Positions 1 to 8,087 of a DNA stretch of 50,353 nucleotides are shown in pieces. The stretch is from positions 1 through 50,353 of the forward strand of contig CAIOSP010000186.1 in NCBI GenBank assembly GCA_903861005.1. Reading direction: 5' to 3'. Source of the stretch: an uncultured Pseudomonadota bacterium. GTDB taxonomy: Bacteria; Myxococcota_A; UBA796; GCA-2862545. The position numbers and the translations under genes are program-made. The notes below the pieces were generated by a model that saw only the letters and a list, made by a program, of their open reading frames with translations, was not told the origin of the DNA and ran no database searches. Each line of letters starts with the position of its first letter. Within the stretch, counting starts at the first letter, position 1.

Positions 1-134
1 CCACCGTTGCGACGCGCCGCGAGGCGTGACGACGCTGATAGCCAGGCGGAGCGAGGTCAGGGTCTTCCAGCGGATCCGCCTCCGCCCACTCACGACGGTG
101 CGATGAACCCGCGATGAGCCGGAAACTGCTGTCC
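1..134. other. Left-edge segment beyond attI; possible start of first integron cassette
   Basis: This stretch lies on the cassette side of the attI-like site and runs off the left edge. On the minus strand two frames stay open to the edge, one of them with a GTG at 93-91, but no ATG and no convincing ribosome binding site precede them. I see no attC-type inverted repeat. It could be the first part of a gene cassette or simply flanking chromosome. I do not call a gene here. Confidence 0.3.
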
Positions 135-168
135 GTCCAACTTGTCTTAGGCACAACAATTAACAACC
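135..168 (-). other. attI: attI-like integron attachment site
   Basis: Read on the minus strand this is an AT-rich tract (153-168) followed by GCCTAAG, a 4-base ACAA spacer and GTTGGAC (core at 141-135). GTTGGAC fits the integron core consensus GTTRRRY, and GCCTAAG fits the inverted partner RYYYAAC at six of seven positions. The arrangement resembles the end of class 1 attI, CCCTAAAACAAAGTTAGGC. The site lies about 140 bp beyond the stop of the adjacent integrase gene. Recombination would be expected between the G and TT of the core. The match was made by eye and the site is untested. Confidence 0.6.
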
Positions 169-284
169 CCGAACGCCGCAAATCCGTCGACCTATCCCCA
201 CTCCTACGCCCGCCCCGCCAAGCCCGCGCCCACCGCGATCCTCCCGCCTCCCGCGCGCCGAAATGGGCCGCAAGTTCCGTCCGC

Positions 285-1286
285 CTATCTCCGGCCCGTC
301 GGAGGCCCGAATCGGTCGAGCGGGCTGCGGACGGCGCCGGGGCCGTGGCCGAGGACGTGGGTGTAGATCATCGTCGTGTTGAGGTCGGCGTGACCCAGCA
401 GCTCTTGGACCGTGCGGATGTCGTAGCCGTCCTCCAGGAGGTGGGTGGCGAACGAGTGGCGGAAGGTGTGGCAGGTGGCGTTCTTGTGGACGCCAGCGGC
501 GACGACGGCCTCGCGGACGTTGCGCTGCAGGAGAGACTCGTGGAGGTGGTGGCGCCGAACCTGGCCGGTCGCGGCGTCCGTGAACGTCCGGGGCGACGGG
601 AACAGCCACTGCCATCCGGGATCGCGGCCGGCGCGGGGGTACTTGCGCGCCAGGGCACCCGGAAGGGCGACCCAGCCACCGCCACGGTCCAAGTCTGCGG
701 TGTGCTGGGCGAGGGTCGCTCGGATGGCCTGCTGCAACGGCTCGATGAGCGCGGCGGGGATCATGGTGAGGCGGTCCTTGTTTCCTTTGCCGCCGCGCAC
801 GGTGATCTGCTTCGCGCTCAGGTCGACGTCCTTCACACGCAGGTTGCAGCACTCAAGCAGTCGCAGCCCAGCACCGTACAGAAGCGACGCTTGGAGCCGC
901 GCCGCGCCGTCCAGCTTGTCGAGGACGGCGTGGACCTCGTCGCGCGTGAGCACGACCGGCATGCGCCGGGTGGTCTTCGCGCGGACCACCCGGTCCAGGA
1001 ACGGGAGGTCTAGCTTCAGGACGTGGCGGTAGAGGAACAGGATCGCGCTGAGCGCTTGGTTCTGGGTGGGCGGCGCAACCTCCTCGTCGACCGCGAGCGA
1101 GGTCAGGAACTGCGTGACCTCGGGCACGCCCATGGTCGCCGGGTGCCGCTTGTGATGGAACAGGATGAAGCGTCGCACCCAGTAGACGTAGGCGTCGCGC
1201 GTGCGGTGGCTGTAGGCGCGGCTGTCTACGGCGCGGGCCAGTTGCTCAAGCAGCGGAACATCGGTCGGGGTTGGCGGCTCGGCCAT
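285..1286 (-). CDS. intI: Integron integrase (IntI-type tyrosine recombinase)
   Basis: A site-specific tyrosine recombinase that inserts and excises gene cassettes at attI and attC sites. The 333 aa length is normal for IntI. Catalytic residues are visible as R142, H273, R276, H299 and Y308, in the motifs [24 protein letters not shown] and MIYTH. The segment around residues 205-231 ([15 protein letters not shown] followed by LFPS) matches the extra helix region that separates IntI from XerC/D. The start is an ATG with GGAG upstream. The gene is transcribed towards the attI-like site beyond its stop codon, opposite to class 1 integrons and like the inverted integrons of Treponema denticola. 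No LexA box is visible in the 108 bp before the start. IntI identity is firm; activity is inferred from intact catalytic residues. Confidence 0.93.
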   Translation of the reverse strand: MAEPPTPTDVPLLEQLARAVDSRAYSHRTRDAYVYWVRRFILFHHKRHPATMGVPEVTQFLTSLAVDEEVAPPTQNQALSAILFLYRHVLKLDLPFLDRVVRAKTTRRMPVVLTRDEVHAVLDKLDGAARLQASLLYGAGLRLLECCNLRVKDVDLSAKQITVRGGKGNKDRLTMIPAALIEPLQQAIRATLAQHTADLDRGGGWVALPGALARKYPRAGRDPGWQWLFPSPRTFTDAATGQVRRHHLHESLLQRNVREAVVAAGVHKNATCHTFRHSFATHLLEDGYDIRTVQELLGHADLNTTMIYTHVLGHGPGAVRSPLDRFGPPTGRR

Positions 1287-1394
1287 CGTGGCTCCACGAC
1301 CGCCCGGCTACCGCGCGCGCCGACCATCCCGATCGACACCGCCTCCGCATTTCCGCCTCGACGACGAGCCTCGCCGAACAGGCGCGCGCCCCCC

Positions 1395-2060
1395 TCAGCC
1401 CGCCGACCGACCCCAGTCCACCACCGGCCACCCGCGCGCCGCGCCCACCCGCGCAAGCCTGCGGTCCGGGTCGATCAGCACGGGCTTCCCGACCTTCTCC
1501 AGCAGGGCCAGGTCGCTGTAGCTGTCGGTGTAGAAGGTGCAGTCCGCCAGGGCGACGCCGTGGCGGGCGGCCCAGACCTCGCAGGCGACCAGCTTGTGGT
1601 GCCCGAACGCGCTGGTGGTCATGCCGCCTGTGAGCACGCCGTCGACCACCTCGACCACGGTGCTGACGGTGTCGTCCAGGCCCCACTCGGCCTGGGCGCA
1701 GGCGGCGGCGAACTGCGACGTGGAGCTGGCCAGGACGACGCGCTCGCCGTCGGCGCGGTGCTGGGCGATCGCCGCCAGGCCGCCGGGGCGCACGCGGGGG
1801 CGGACCTCGACCGCAAACCAGGCGGCGACGGCGTCGCGCATGGTGGGCTCGGGCATGCCCTTGTAGAGCGACGCGGCGTGGGCCAGCGCCAGGTCCAGGC
1901 TGTCGTCGCCCAGCGCGTAGCGGCCGAGCCACATGGCGGCGCGCACGGCGTCGAGCGTGCCCAGGCGGCCGACGCGCCACTCGTGGCGGGCCCACAGGGT
2001 GCCCGAGTTCACGTCGATGAGGGTGCTGTCCAGGTCGACGAACGCGACGCCGTGGCCCAT
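1395..2060 (-). CDS. HAD-IB family phosphatase (SerB-like)
   Basis: A 222 aa haloacid-dehalogenase-superfamily hydrolase. Motif I is FVDLDSTL, with the nucleophile D9 and general acid D11. Motif II is the LASST stretch, and motif III is YTDSYSDLALLE with paired aspartates. The overall layout, with a helical cap between motifs I and II, fits the HAD-IB subfamily that includes phosphoserine phosphatase and lipid-phosphate phosphatases. The substrate cannot be assigned from sequence. I chose the ATG at 2060, which begins directly before motif I and lies 2 bp beyond the stop of the upstream TerB-like gene. The two are therefore probably cotranscribed. Confidence 0.85.
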   Translation of the reverse strand: MGHGVAFVDLDSTLIDVNSGTLWARHEWRVGRLGTLDAVRAAMWLGRYALGDDSLDLALAHAASLYKGMPEPTMRDAVAAWFAVEVRPRVRPGGLAAIAQHRADGERVVLASSTSQFAAACAQAEWGLDDTVSTVVEVVDGVLTGGMTTSAFGHHKLVACEVWAARHGVALADCTFYTDSYSDLALLEKVGKPVLIDPDRRLARVGAARGWPVVDWGRSAG

Positions 2061-2062
2061 GC

Positions 2063-2929
2063 TCAGCCCTGACCCGAGTCGTCCCAGGTGGGATCCTTCG
2101 CGACGACGCGGCGGATGTCGGGGGCGGCGGACGTGGGGGCGTCGGCGTCGGTGCGGTGCAGGCGGTCGATCAGCATGGCGATGCCGGACATGCGCGCGTC
2201 CACCAGCGACCACGCGCGGCCGTCCTCGGTGTTCAGTCGGACCGACGACTCCAGCGTGGTGCCGCTGGTGCAGCCGACGATCTTGGCCCACGGCAGGAAG
2301 GCCACGCCCTCCAGGAAGCGCGCGACCAGGCCCTCCGCGTAGATGCCCATGACCTCGGCGTGGTCGACGCCCACGCGCACGACCGGGGTGGCGTCGTTGG
2401 GGACGACGGGCTTGAGGTCCTCGCTGGCGACGGGGCCCGGCAGGAACACGGCGGCGCCCCAGTTGAGCGACGCGACCAGGGCGGCCAGGCGGGTGGGGTC
2501 CAGGCGGTCGGCGGGCGGGCCGGCGACCTCGCGCAGGACGCGGTCCAGCGCGTTCGACATGTTCAGCACGTCGGCCAGGTCTTGGAGGAAGCTGCGCTCC
2601 TCGGGGTCGAACCGGCCGTCGCGGCAGGCCATGCGGGCGGCGAAGCGCAGCGCGGTCCAGCGGGCGTCGTCGGAGTCCCAGGCGGCGGCCATGCGCTGCA
2701 GGTCGATCGGCTCAGCGATGATGCGGCCGATCAGGGCGCGGAACTGGGTGGGGCTCCAGCCGGGCACCACGCCGTACAACAGGGCCATCTCTTCGTCGTC
2801 GAACACGCCGTCGGTAGAGGCCATGTGGACGAGCAGCTCGAGCAGCGCGTCGTCCGCAGGCCGTCCGGGCCGGATGGCGCTTCCGTCGTGGCTTCTCAGC
2901 GCCGACAGAGCCTGATGAATGCGCGACAT
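2063..2929 (-). CDS. TerB-like domain protein of unknown function
   Basis: A 288 aa soluble protein whose first half looks like a TerB-type helical domain. It carries two copies of an acidic motif, STDGVFDDEE (residues 38-47) and CRDGRFDPEE (102-111). These match the paired metal-binding-like motifs of the tellurite-resistance TerB fold. The second half (about 150-270) is a separate region with beta character that I do not recognise. There is no signal peptide or membrane segment. It sits 2 bp upstream of the HAD phosphatase and 54 bp downstream of the protease gene. A role in envelope stress or metal sensing is only a guess from the family. Confidence 0.7.
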   Translation of the reverse strand: MSRIHQALSALRSHDGSAIRPGRPADDALLELLVHMASTDGVFDDEEMALLYGVVPGWSPTQFRALIGRIIAEPIDLQRMAAAWDSDDARWTALRFAARMACRDGRFDPEERSFLQDLADVLNMSNALDRVLREVAGPPADRLDPTRLAALVASLNWGAAVFLPGPVASEDLKPVVPNDATPVVRVGVDHAEVMGIYAEGLVARFLEGVAFLPWAKIVGCTSGTTLESSVRLNTEDGRAWSLVDARMSGIAMLIDRLHRTDADAPTSAAPDIRRVVAKDPTWDDSGQG

Positions 2930-2983
2930 GCGTCCGTCTCCCCGGGCACCGATATCCTGTCGACGCGCGGGGCGGCGGGGCGT

Positions 2984-4054
2984 CTAGCGGCGGCGGCGCA
3001 GGGCCAGGCCGGCGAACGCGAGGCCGACGAGGCCGAGCGGCGCGGTGCCCGTCTGGTTGCAGCCGCCAGTCTGCGCGCGGACAAGCTCCTTGTCCGACAC
3101 CGAACCGTCGCCGTTCACGTCAGCCTTGTTGAACTCGCTGTCGTCCACTAGGCCGTCGCCGTTGGTGTCCAGGTCGCAGTCCGGGTCCGGGTCCGCGCAG
3201 TCGGTGTCGCAGACGCGGTCGTCGTAGTTGCCGTTGATCTCGCAGCGGTCGGTCGTGCCGTACTCGGCCTCGACCTGGTTGAGGATGAAGTCGGCGAACA
3301 CGTCGGTGCGCGTGCTCCCGGAGGCCACAAGGCAGGGGTCGGGCTGGGCCGCGCTCAGCGAGTAGACGAAGCTGTGCACCGCCCACTGCGTCCAGGTACC
3401 GTTGGCGTCCTTGTGGTACTGCGGACCGCCGGAGTCGCCGCTGCACACGTTGGCGTTGTTCTTGTTGCCCGCGGCCTCGGTGTACAGGAACTGGTCGTCC
3501 ATGTCCGACAGGACCAGCGTGGCCGAGCGCTTGATGCCCGACGAGTTCTGGTTGGCCGAGCTGGTGATGCCGTAGCCGACGGACACGACGTCCTGGCCGA
3601 TCGCCGTCTCGGGGGTGAGCGCCTCGGTCTGGAACCACACGGGGGTCTGGTCCACGTCCTCGTCGAGCACGATGACCTGGATGTCGTTGCGGATGACCTG
3701 GCCGTTGTTCGTGTACTTGGGGTGCACCTTCAGCGCCTTGAAGCCGACCACCGTGGGCGCGCTCTCGACCTCGGGGCCGACGAAGGCGGCGCCGGCGGCC
3801 ACCACCTGCGCGTCGGTCAGGCCGGACTGGGCCTCGATCTCGGCCGTGCAGTGGCCGGCGGTGAGCAGCATGTGCGGCGTGATGAGCGACGCCGAGCAGG
3901 ACTGGTACCGGTAGTCGCCCATCATGAAGCCGATGCCGACCGCGGCCTTGAAGCCCTTCTCGGTCTTGCCGTTGACGATGTGCGACCAGGCCGGATCGGC
4001 CTCGGGGGCCTCTTGGGCGAACGCGAAACCGACGAAGAGCAGGGACGTGAGCAT
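2984..4054 (-). CDS. Secreted trypsin-like serine protease with MYXO-CTERM-type tail
   Basis: A 356 aa S1-family protease. The N-terminus is a short signal peptide ending around AFA-QEA. The catalytic triad is visible: H68 in LLTAGHC, D124 in RNDIQV and S208 in CSGDSGGP. A cysteine-rich acidic linker (about 271-293) is followed by two EF-hand- or dockerin-like calcium loops, DTNGDGLVDDSEF and DVNGDGSVSDKEL. The protein ends with a Gly-Cys, a hydrophobic helix and RRRR. That is the layout of MYXO-CTERM sorting tails, which are processed at the cysteine and held at the surface of myxobacteria. It is transcribed divergently from the ceramidase-like gene. The substrate is unknown. Confidence 0.92.
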   Translation of the reverse strand: MLTSLLFVGFAFAQEAPEADPAWSHIVNGKTEKGFKAAVGIGFMMGDYRYQSCSASLITPHMLLTAGHCTAEIEAQSGLTDAQVVAAGAAFVGPEVESAPTVVGFKALKVHPKYTNNGQVIRNDIQVIVLDEDVDQTPVWFQTEALTPETAIGQDVVSVGYGITSSANQNSSGIKRSATLVLSDMDDQFLYTEAAGNKNNANVCSGDSGGPQYHKDANGTWTQWAVHSFVYSLSAAQPDPCLVASGSTRTDVFADFILNQVEAEYGTTDRCEINGNYDDRVCDTDCADPDPDCDLDTNGDGLVDDSEFNKADVNGDGSVSDKELVRAQTGGCNQTGTAPLGLVGLAFAGLALRRRR

Positions 4055-4158
4055 GTGTGGGACTCCGTTGGCGCCGTTCTACCCGCAGAAACGGACTGTG
4101 CGGCGCCGTTGACGAACGATTGCCAACGCCGTCGGCGCGCGCCTCACGCCAATTGAGG

Positions 4159-4187
4159 TTGACGACGGGGCCTGTCGGGGGGAGGAT
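4159..4187 (+). promoter_or_regulatory. Candidate sigma70-like promoter for the ceramidase-like gene
   Basis: TTGACG, a 17-base spacer and GAGGAT lie 21 bp before the ATG at 4209. The -35 element is good and the -10 element is weak. A strong GGAGG ribosome binding site follows at about 4199. The call rests on spacing and position only. Confidence 0.3.
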
Positions 4188-4208
4188 GCGCCGTTTCCCG
4201 GAGGATCC

Positions 4209-6218
4209 ATGCGCCTGCGCGCTCTGTTCGTCGCTTCGCTTCTGGTCTCTTGCAACACCGACAAGCCGGGTGGGGACGTCGACACGGACGGGCCGGGCTG
4301 CGCCTACCAAGGCCCGGACATCTCCACCCCGGGCGCGCTGCAGGTCGGCTTTGCCCGTCGCCGCGTGCCGGCCCCCGTGGGCGTGGGCACCGTCGGCTAC
4401 GGCCCCAGCGTCGGCATCAGCTCGCCGTCGCCCTTCTCCGACATCTACCCGGGCACCAAGAACATCCATGGCCACCCGGAGATCAAGGTCATGACGCTGT
4501 CGCGTGGCCCGGGCCACGAGGCGATCTTCGTGCGCCTCGACTCCGTGGGCGTGTTCAGCCAGCTGCGCACCGACATCGTCGAGAAGGCCTCGGAGCTGGT
4601 CGGTCGTGACCTCGACCACGCCATCCTGCTCGGCGCCACGCACACGCACTCCGGCCCCGGCGGCGTGCTGAACTCCGGCGCGGACGGCACCAGCCTGTTC
4701 GACATCATCGCCGACAAGTTCCACCCCGAGTTCTACAGCCGCTTCGTGGACGACGTGGCCGGCGCCATCGCGGACTCGGTGACCGACATGGGCCCTGGCC
4801 GCGTGGGCTTTGTCACCACCGACTGCCCCGACGGCCACAACGACCGCCGCTGCGAAGACGGCGACCACCAGAACGGCACCACGCCGATGATCGCCATCGA
4901 GAAGGACGGCGAGATCAAGTCGGTGCTGCTCGCCTACGCGGTGCACGGCACGGTGTTCGATCGCGACACCCTGTACCTGTCGCAGGACGTGAGCGGCGCC
5001 ATCGAAGAGGCGATCGAGGACCGCTTCGATCACCCCGTAGACGCCATCATGTTCAACGCCTGGGGCGCCGACATGTCGCCGGCCGACCCGGTCGCCGCGC
5101 CGCTGGACGCCGAGGCGGCGGAGTCGCCCAACGGCTTCTTGCAGCAGCGCCGCGCCGGCTGGGCCGTCGCGAACGCCGTGCAGGCCAAGCTCGCCGACAT
5201 CCAGTGGGAGACCGAGCCCGAGATCGACCTGCAGGTTCACCGCGTCGGCATCAACCGCCAGCTCATCGGCTACGCCGACAACGAGTTCCCGTTCGAGTAC
5301 GGCGGTGTCTACTGCGGCAACGGCAGCGGCACGTGTGACCCGGCCACCACCTACGACTGGTCGCTCGCCGACAGTTGCATCCCGTTCAACGAGCAGTTCC
5401 CCGCGCCCACCCAGACCGACATCACCGTCGGCAAGATCGGCCCCTTCGCCGTGATGACCTGGCCCGGCGAGTCCGGCACGCTGCTCGCCGAGAAGCTCAT
5501 GGCCGACATCCAGGCCGACAACCCCGACATCACCGACTTCCTCTACCTGGGCTACACGCAGGACTACCTGGGCTACGCCATCCTGGAAGAGGACTGGTTC
5601 CTGGGCGGCTACGAGGCGTCCGGCGCGCTGTGGGGCCCCAAGCAGGGCGTCTACCTGTCCGACCAGATCCGCCGCTTGTACGCGCAGTACCGCGCCGGCA
5701 CCTGCCCGACGGACGAGCCCGCGCGCCTGGAGCCGTTCCCCTACGCGGTGTCCGAGCCCTACCAGGTGGAGTCGTCGATCAACGGCAACACGGTCGTCAC
5801 CGACGTGTCTGAGTTCGTCCCGCACAACGGCGTGATCGAGTTCACCATCGACGGCCAGGACCCGTGGCTCGGCGCGCCCACCGCGCGTCTGGTGCACGAG
5901 GACGGCACGCCCGTGCTGCGCCCGAACGGCACGCCCGTCGACAGCGACGACTACAACTTCGACGTGAACATGGCCGAGTCGCCGACCTACGCCGACAACG
6001 ACGAGGACGGCAAGATCGACCACGAGGACCGCACGTTCACGTGGCGCTTCCGCATGCCGGCGCACCAGCCGGTGGTCGGCGGCGTCGCGCTTGAGGACGG
6101 CGTCTACCGCGTGGTCGTCAGCGTCCCGCAGGCCGACGGCAGCAGCGTCGACGTGCAGAGCGCGCTGTTCAACGTGGTCACCAGCGTCTGCGCCAACGGC
6201 GCGCGCTGCCTGCAGTAG
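4209..6218 (+). CDS. Secreted neutral/alkaline ceramidase-like lipoprotein
   Basis: A 669 aa protein with a lipoprotein signal (lipobox LVSC, C15) followed by an Asp/Gly-rich linker. The body resembles the neutral/alkaline ceramidase family. The hallmark GATHTHSGPGG (residues 143-153) supplies zinc-binding histidines. HGHPEIKV near 87 and DYLGYAILEEDW around 450 also match conserved blocks. The C-terminal 120 residues form a beta-rich domain, as in bacterial ceramidases. Members cleave N-acylated sphingoid lipids; ceramide as the substrate here is inferred. The start is an ATG with GGAGGATCC upstream. It is divergent from the protease gene and convergent with the IgGFc-type gene. An outer-membrane or surface location is expected from the lipobox. 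Confidence 0.85.
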   Translation: MRLRALFVASLLVSCNTDKPGGDVDTDGPGCAYQGPDISTPGALQVGFARRRVPAPVGVGTVGYGPSVGISSPSPFSDIYPGTKNIHGHPEIKVMTLSRGPGHEAIFVRLDSVGVFSQLRTDIVEKASELVGRDLDHAILLGATHTHSGPGGVLNSGADGTSLFDIIADKFHPEFYSRFVDDVAGAIADSVTDMGPGRVGFVTTDCPDGHNDRRCEDGDHQNGTTPMIAIEKDGEIKSVLLAYAVHGTVFDRDTLYLSQDVSGAIEEAIEDRFDHPVDAIMFNAWGADMSPADPVAAPLDAEAAESPNGFLQQRRAGWAVANAVQAKLADIQWETEPEIDLQVHRVGINRQLIGYADNEFPFEYGGVYCGNGSGTCDPATTYDWSLADSCIPFNEQFPAPTQTDITVGKIGPFAVMTWPGESGTLLAEKLMADIQADNPDITDFLYLGYTQDYLGYAILEEDWFLGGYEASGALWGPKQGVYLSDQIRRLYAQYRAGTCPTDEPARLEPFPYAVSEPYQVESSINGNTVVTDVSEFVPHNGVIEFTIDGQDPWLGAPTARLVHEDGTPVLRPNGTPVDSDDYNFDVNMAESPTYADNDEDGKIDHEDRTFTWRFRMPAHQPVVGGVALEDGVYRVVVSVPQADGSSVDVQSALFNVVTSVCANGARCLQ

Positions 6219-6247
6219 TCGCCGCGCGCGTGCGGTCCGCGTCGTGT

Positions 6248-6275
6248 GCGCGGGCCGCGCTGCGCTTGGCCGCGC
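6248..6275. terminator. Candidate bidirectional terminator hairpin
   Basis: A GC-rich hairpin of 8 bp with a one-base bulge (arms 6248-6256 and 6268-6275) lies between two convergent genes. There is no T-tract, so Rho-independent action is uncertain. Confidence 0.3.
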
Positions 6276-6279
6276 GCGC

Positions 6280-8043
6280 TCAGGGCCTGGCGAGGAAGCT
6301 CAGGTCCAGCCCGCCCGGGTAGCCGTAGCTGGTGTACTGGCCGTAGCCGTACACCGTGATCCCGAACGCGTCCGACCCCTTGATGGTGTGGTTGCCGTCG
6401 CCGGTGTTGTCGAGCCGGACGCGGATCGCGCCAAAGCCCGTCTGCCCGATCGGCGTGAACCCTGTGACGGGCACGCCGTCCAGCTTCACCGTCGCGCCGT
6501 CGAGCGCGGTGACGTTCACGTAGTTCTGCTCGTAGTTCACCGGCGCGTGGAACAGGTACTCGTCGCGGTACTGGTCCACCGGCACCGCGAGCGTCATCGC
6601 CGGGTCGCCGGTGTTGCCGCCCGCCTCCTGGCCCTCCATGTACTGCGCCACCAACACCTTGTGGTTGGCGGTGATCAGGAAGTCCGTGTTCACGCCCACC
6701 AGATCGACGTACTGGCCGGGCAGCGCGATCGTGGTCGCCGCGCCGGCCTGCGGTGGATCGTACGTGAGCGCGGTGTTGCGCTGCGTCGCGATGATCCGTA
6801 CCACCTGCGCCTTGCCGTTGGGCAGGCGCTGCACGGCGGGCGCGGTCACCAGGTAGCGGGTGGAGAGCGACTCCACCGAGAACATCGACTCCTCCAGGTG
6901 GTCGCAGTACCCGACGTTCCCGTTGGGCACGAACGCGCAGAACGCGCCGCCGATCACCTGCACCGGCTTGTCCGACGCCACCAGCGAGCCGCTGAGATCA
7001 TCCGACGTCTGCACCACCGCGGCGTTGCTCGACGCGAGCTCGAGCACGTCGCCCTGGTTCAGCGTCACCGTCTGCGGCACGCCCGGGATGAACTGCGGCG
7101 CGCCTCCCGCGGCGATGGTGTCCGCCGTGACGACGATCGTGACGTGGGTGTCGTCCTGCGACGCCGTGACCGCGAGCAGGCTGGGCCCGGTCATGGGCGG
7201 CGCAAACTCCGATCGACGCCACGCCGCCACCACGTAGGATCCGGTCCACGCGTTCACCGGCAGCAGCAGCGACGCGTCGTTGGTGAACGAGAACTCGCCG
7301 TTCACCGTGTATTCGAGCGGGTTGAACTGGTAGACCGTGACGGGCTGCGTGGCGCGCAGGTGGTAGCCGCCGTCCGGCACGAGCGCGCCGTAGGACTCCG
7401 GCCCGCCGCAGGTGGCGGTGGTGGCCGTGCTGCTGCACAGCTTGAGCGCGTCGATCCACGGCAGCGTCTGAACCTCGACGCTGTTGGCGCGCACGGTGAG
7501 CGTGACCGGCGTGGTCAGTCCGCCGCCGTCGATCGTCACGTTCGCCGCCGCGCGCGTGGTGTTGGCGATCGCCACCGCGAAGTGCATCGTCGAGCCGACC
7601 GGGTTGCCGGTGATGGTCGGGTAGTACTCGCAGCCGATGTAGCTGGTGGACAGGTTCTGCGGCGCGCACGCGCCCTCGCACAGGCCCGACGTCGCCTCAC
7701 ACCTGACGCCCTGCACGGGGTCGCACACGGTGTCGTCGTAGCCGCTGCCGTCGTCGCGGCAGACGCGCGAGTCGCCGCGGGTGGTGCACACCGCGCTGCC
7801 GGGCACACAGGTCACGCAGCCGAGCGTGGGGTCGCACGCGTCGCCGCACGCCTGGGTGGGGGTGTACACGCCCGCCGCGCAGGTCTCGAGCGTGTTGTCG
7901 GTGCAGCGCGTCACGCCGTCTGTGCACGCGGTGGTGCCGCCGGGGCCGCCCGGTCCGCCCGGTCCACCCGGGAGCGAGGTGCCACAAGCGCCGACCAGCG
8001 CCAGCGCGGCCAGCCCGGTTCGATGTGTCCACGAGGCGGTCAT
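6280..8043 (-). CDS. IgGFc-binding-type secreted lipoprotein
   Basis: A 587 aa protein. It begins with a lipoprotein signal (lipobox LVGAC, C20) and a short collagen-like GPGGPGGPGG run. A cysteine-rich stretch follows (about 37-130, repeated CxDGVxRC / TCAAGVY-type motifs), as found in many myxobacterial surface proteins. Residues from about 140 onward match the IgGFc-binding-protein N-terminal family seen in many myxobacterial lipoproteins, with blocks such as GCEYYPTI, VTVYQFNPLEY and HLEESMFSVESL. Function in bacteria is unknown; adhesion is a common guess. The start is the ATG at 8043 with GGGGGAG upstream. The gene is 44 bp downstream of the alkylquinone-type operon on the same strand but is probably functionally separate. 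Confidence 0.8.
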   Translation of the reverse strand: MTASWTHRTGLAALALVGACGTSLPGGPGGPGGPGGTTACTDGVTRCTDNTLETCAAGVYTPTQACGDACDPTLGCVTCVPGSAVCTTRGDSRVCRDDGSGYDDTVCDPVQGVRCEATSGLCEGACAPQNLSTSYIGCEYYPTITGNPVGSTMHFAVAIANTTRAAANVTIDGGGLTTPVTLTVRANSVEVQTLPWIDALKLCSSTATTATCGGPESYGALVPDGGYHLRATQPVTVYQFNPLEYTVNGEFSFTNDASLLLPVNAWTGSYVVAAWRRSEFAPPMTGPSLLAVTASQDDTHVTIVVTADTIAAGGAPQFIPGVPQTVTLNQGDVLELASSNAAVVQTSDDLSGSLVASDKPVQVIGGAFCAFVPNGNVGYCDHLEESMFSVESLSTRYLVTAPAVQRLPNGKAQVVRIIATQRNTALTYDPPQAGAATTIALPGQYVDLVGVNTDFLITANHKVLVAQYMEGQEAGGNTGDPAMTLAVPVDQYRDEYLFHAPVNYEQNYVNVTALDGATVKLDGVPVTGFTPIGQTGFGAIRVRLDNTGDGNHTIKGSDAFGITVYGYGQYTSYGYPGGLDLSFLARP

Positions 8044-8087
8044 CGGCGCTCCCCCGGTCCGGTCCATAACATGAGCGGCGGGGTGGA

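Noticed and set aside
114-1013. Long plus-strand open frame opposite the integrase gene
   Set aside because: It is antisense to a recognised IntI gene and has arginine- and alanine-rich low-complexity translation, the usual result of high GC content.
1287-1394. LexA box upstream of intI
   Set aside because: No CTGT-N8-ACAG or similar dyad is visible, so SOS control of the integrase cannot be claimed.
3120-6065. Very long minus-strand open frame (981 codons)
   Set aside because: It runs opposite the ceramidase gene and out of frame with the protease gene, both clear homologues. Its translation is low-complexity Val/Arg/Ala/Gly.
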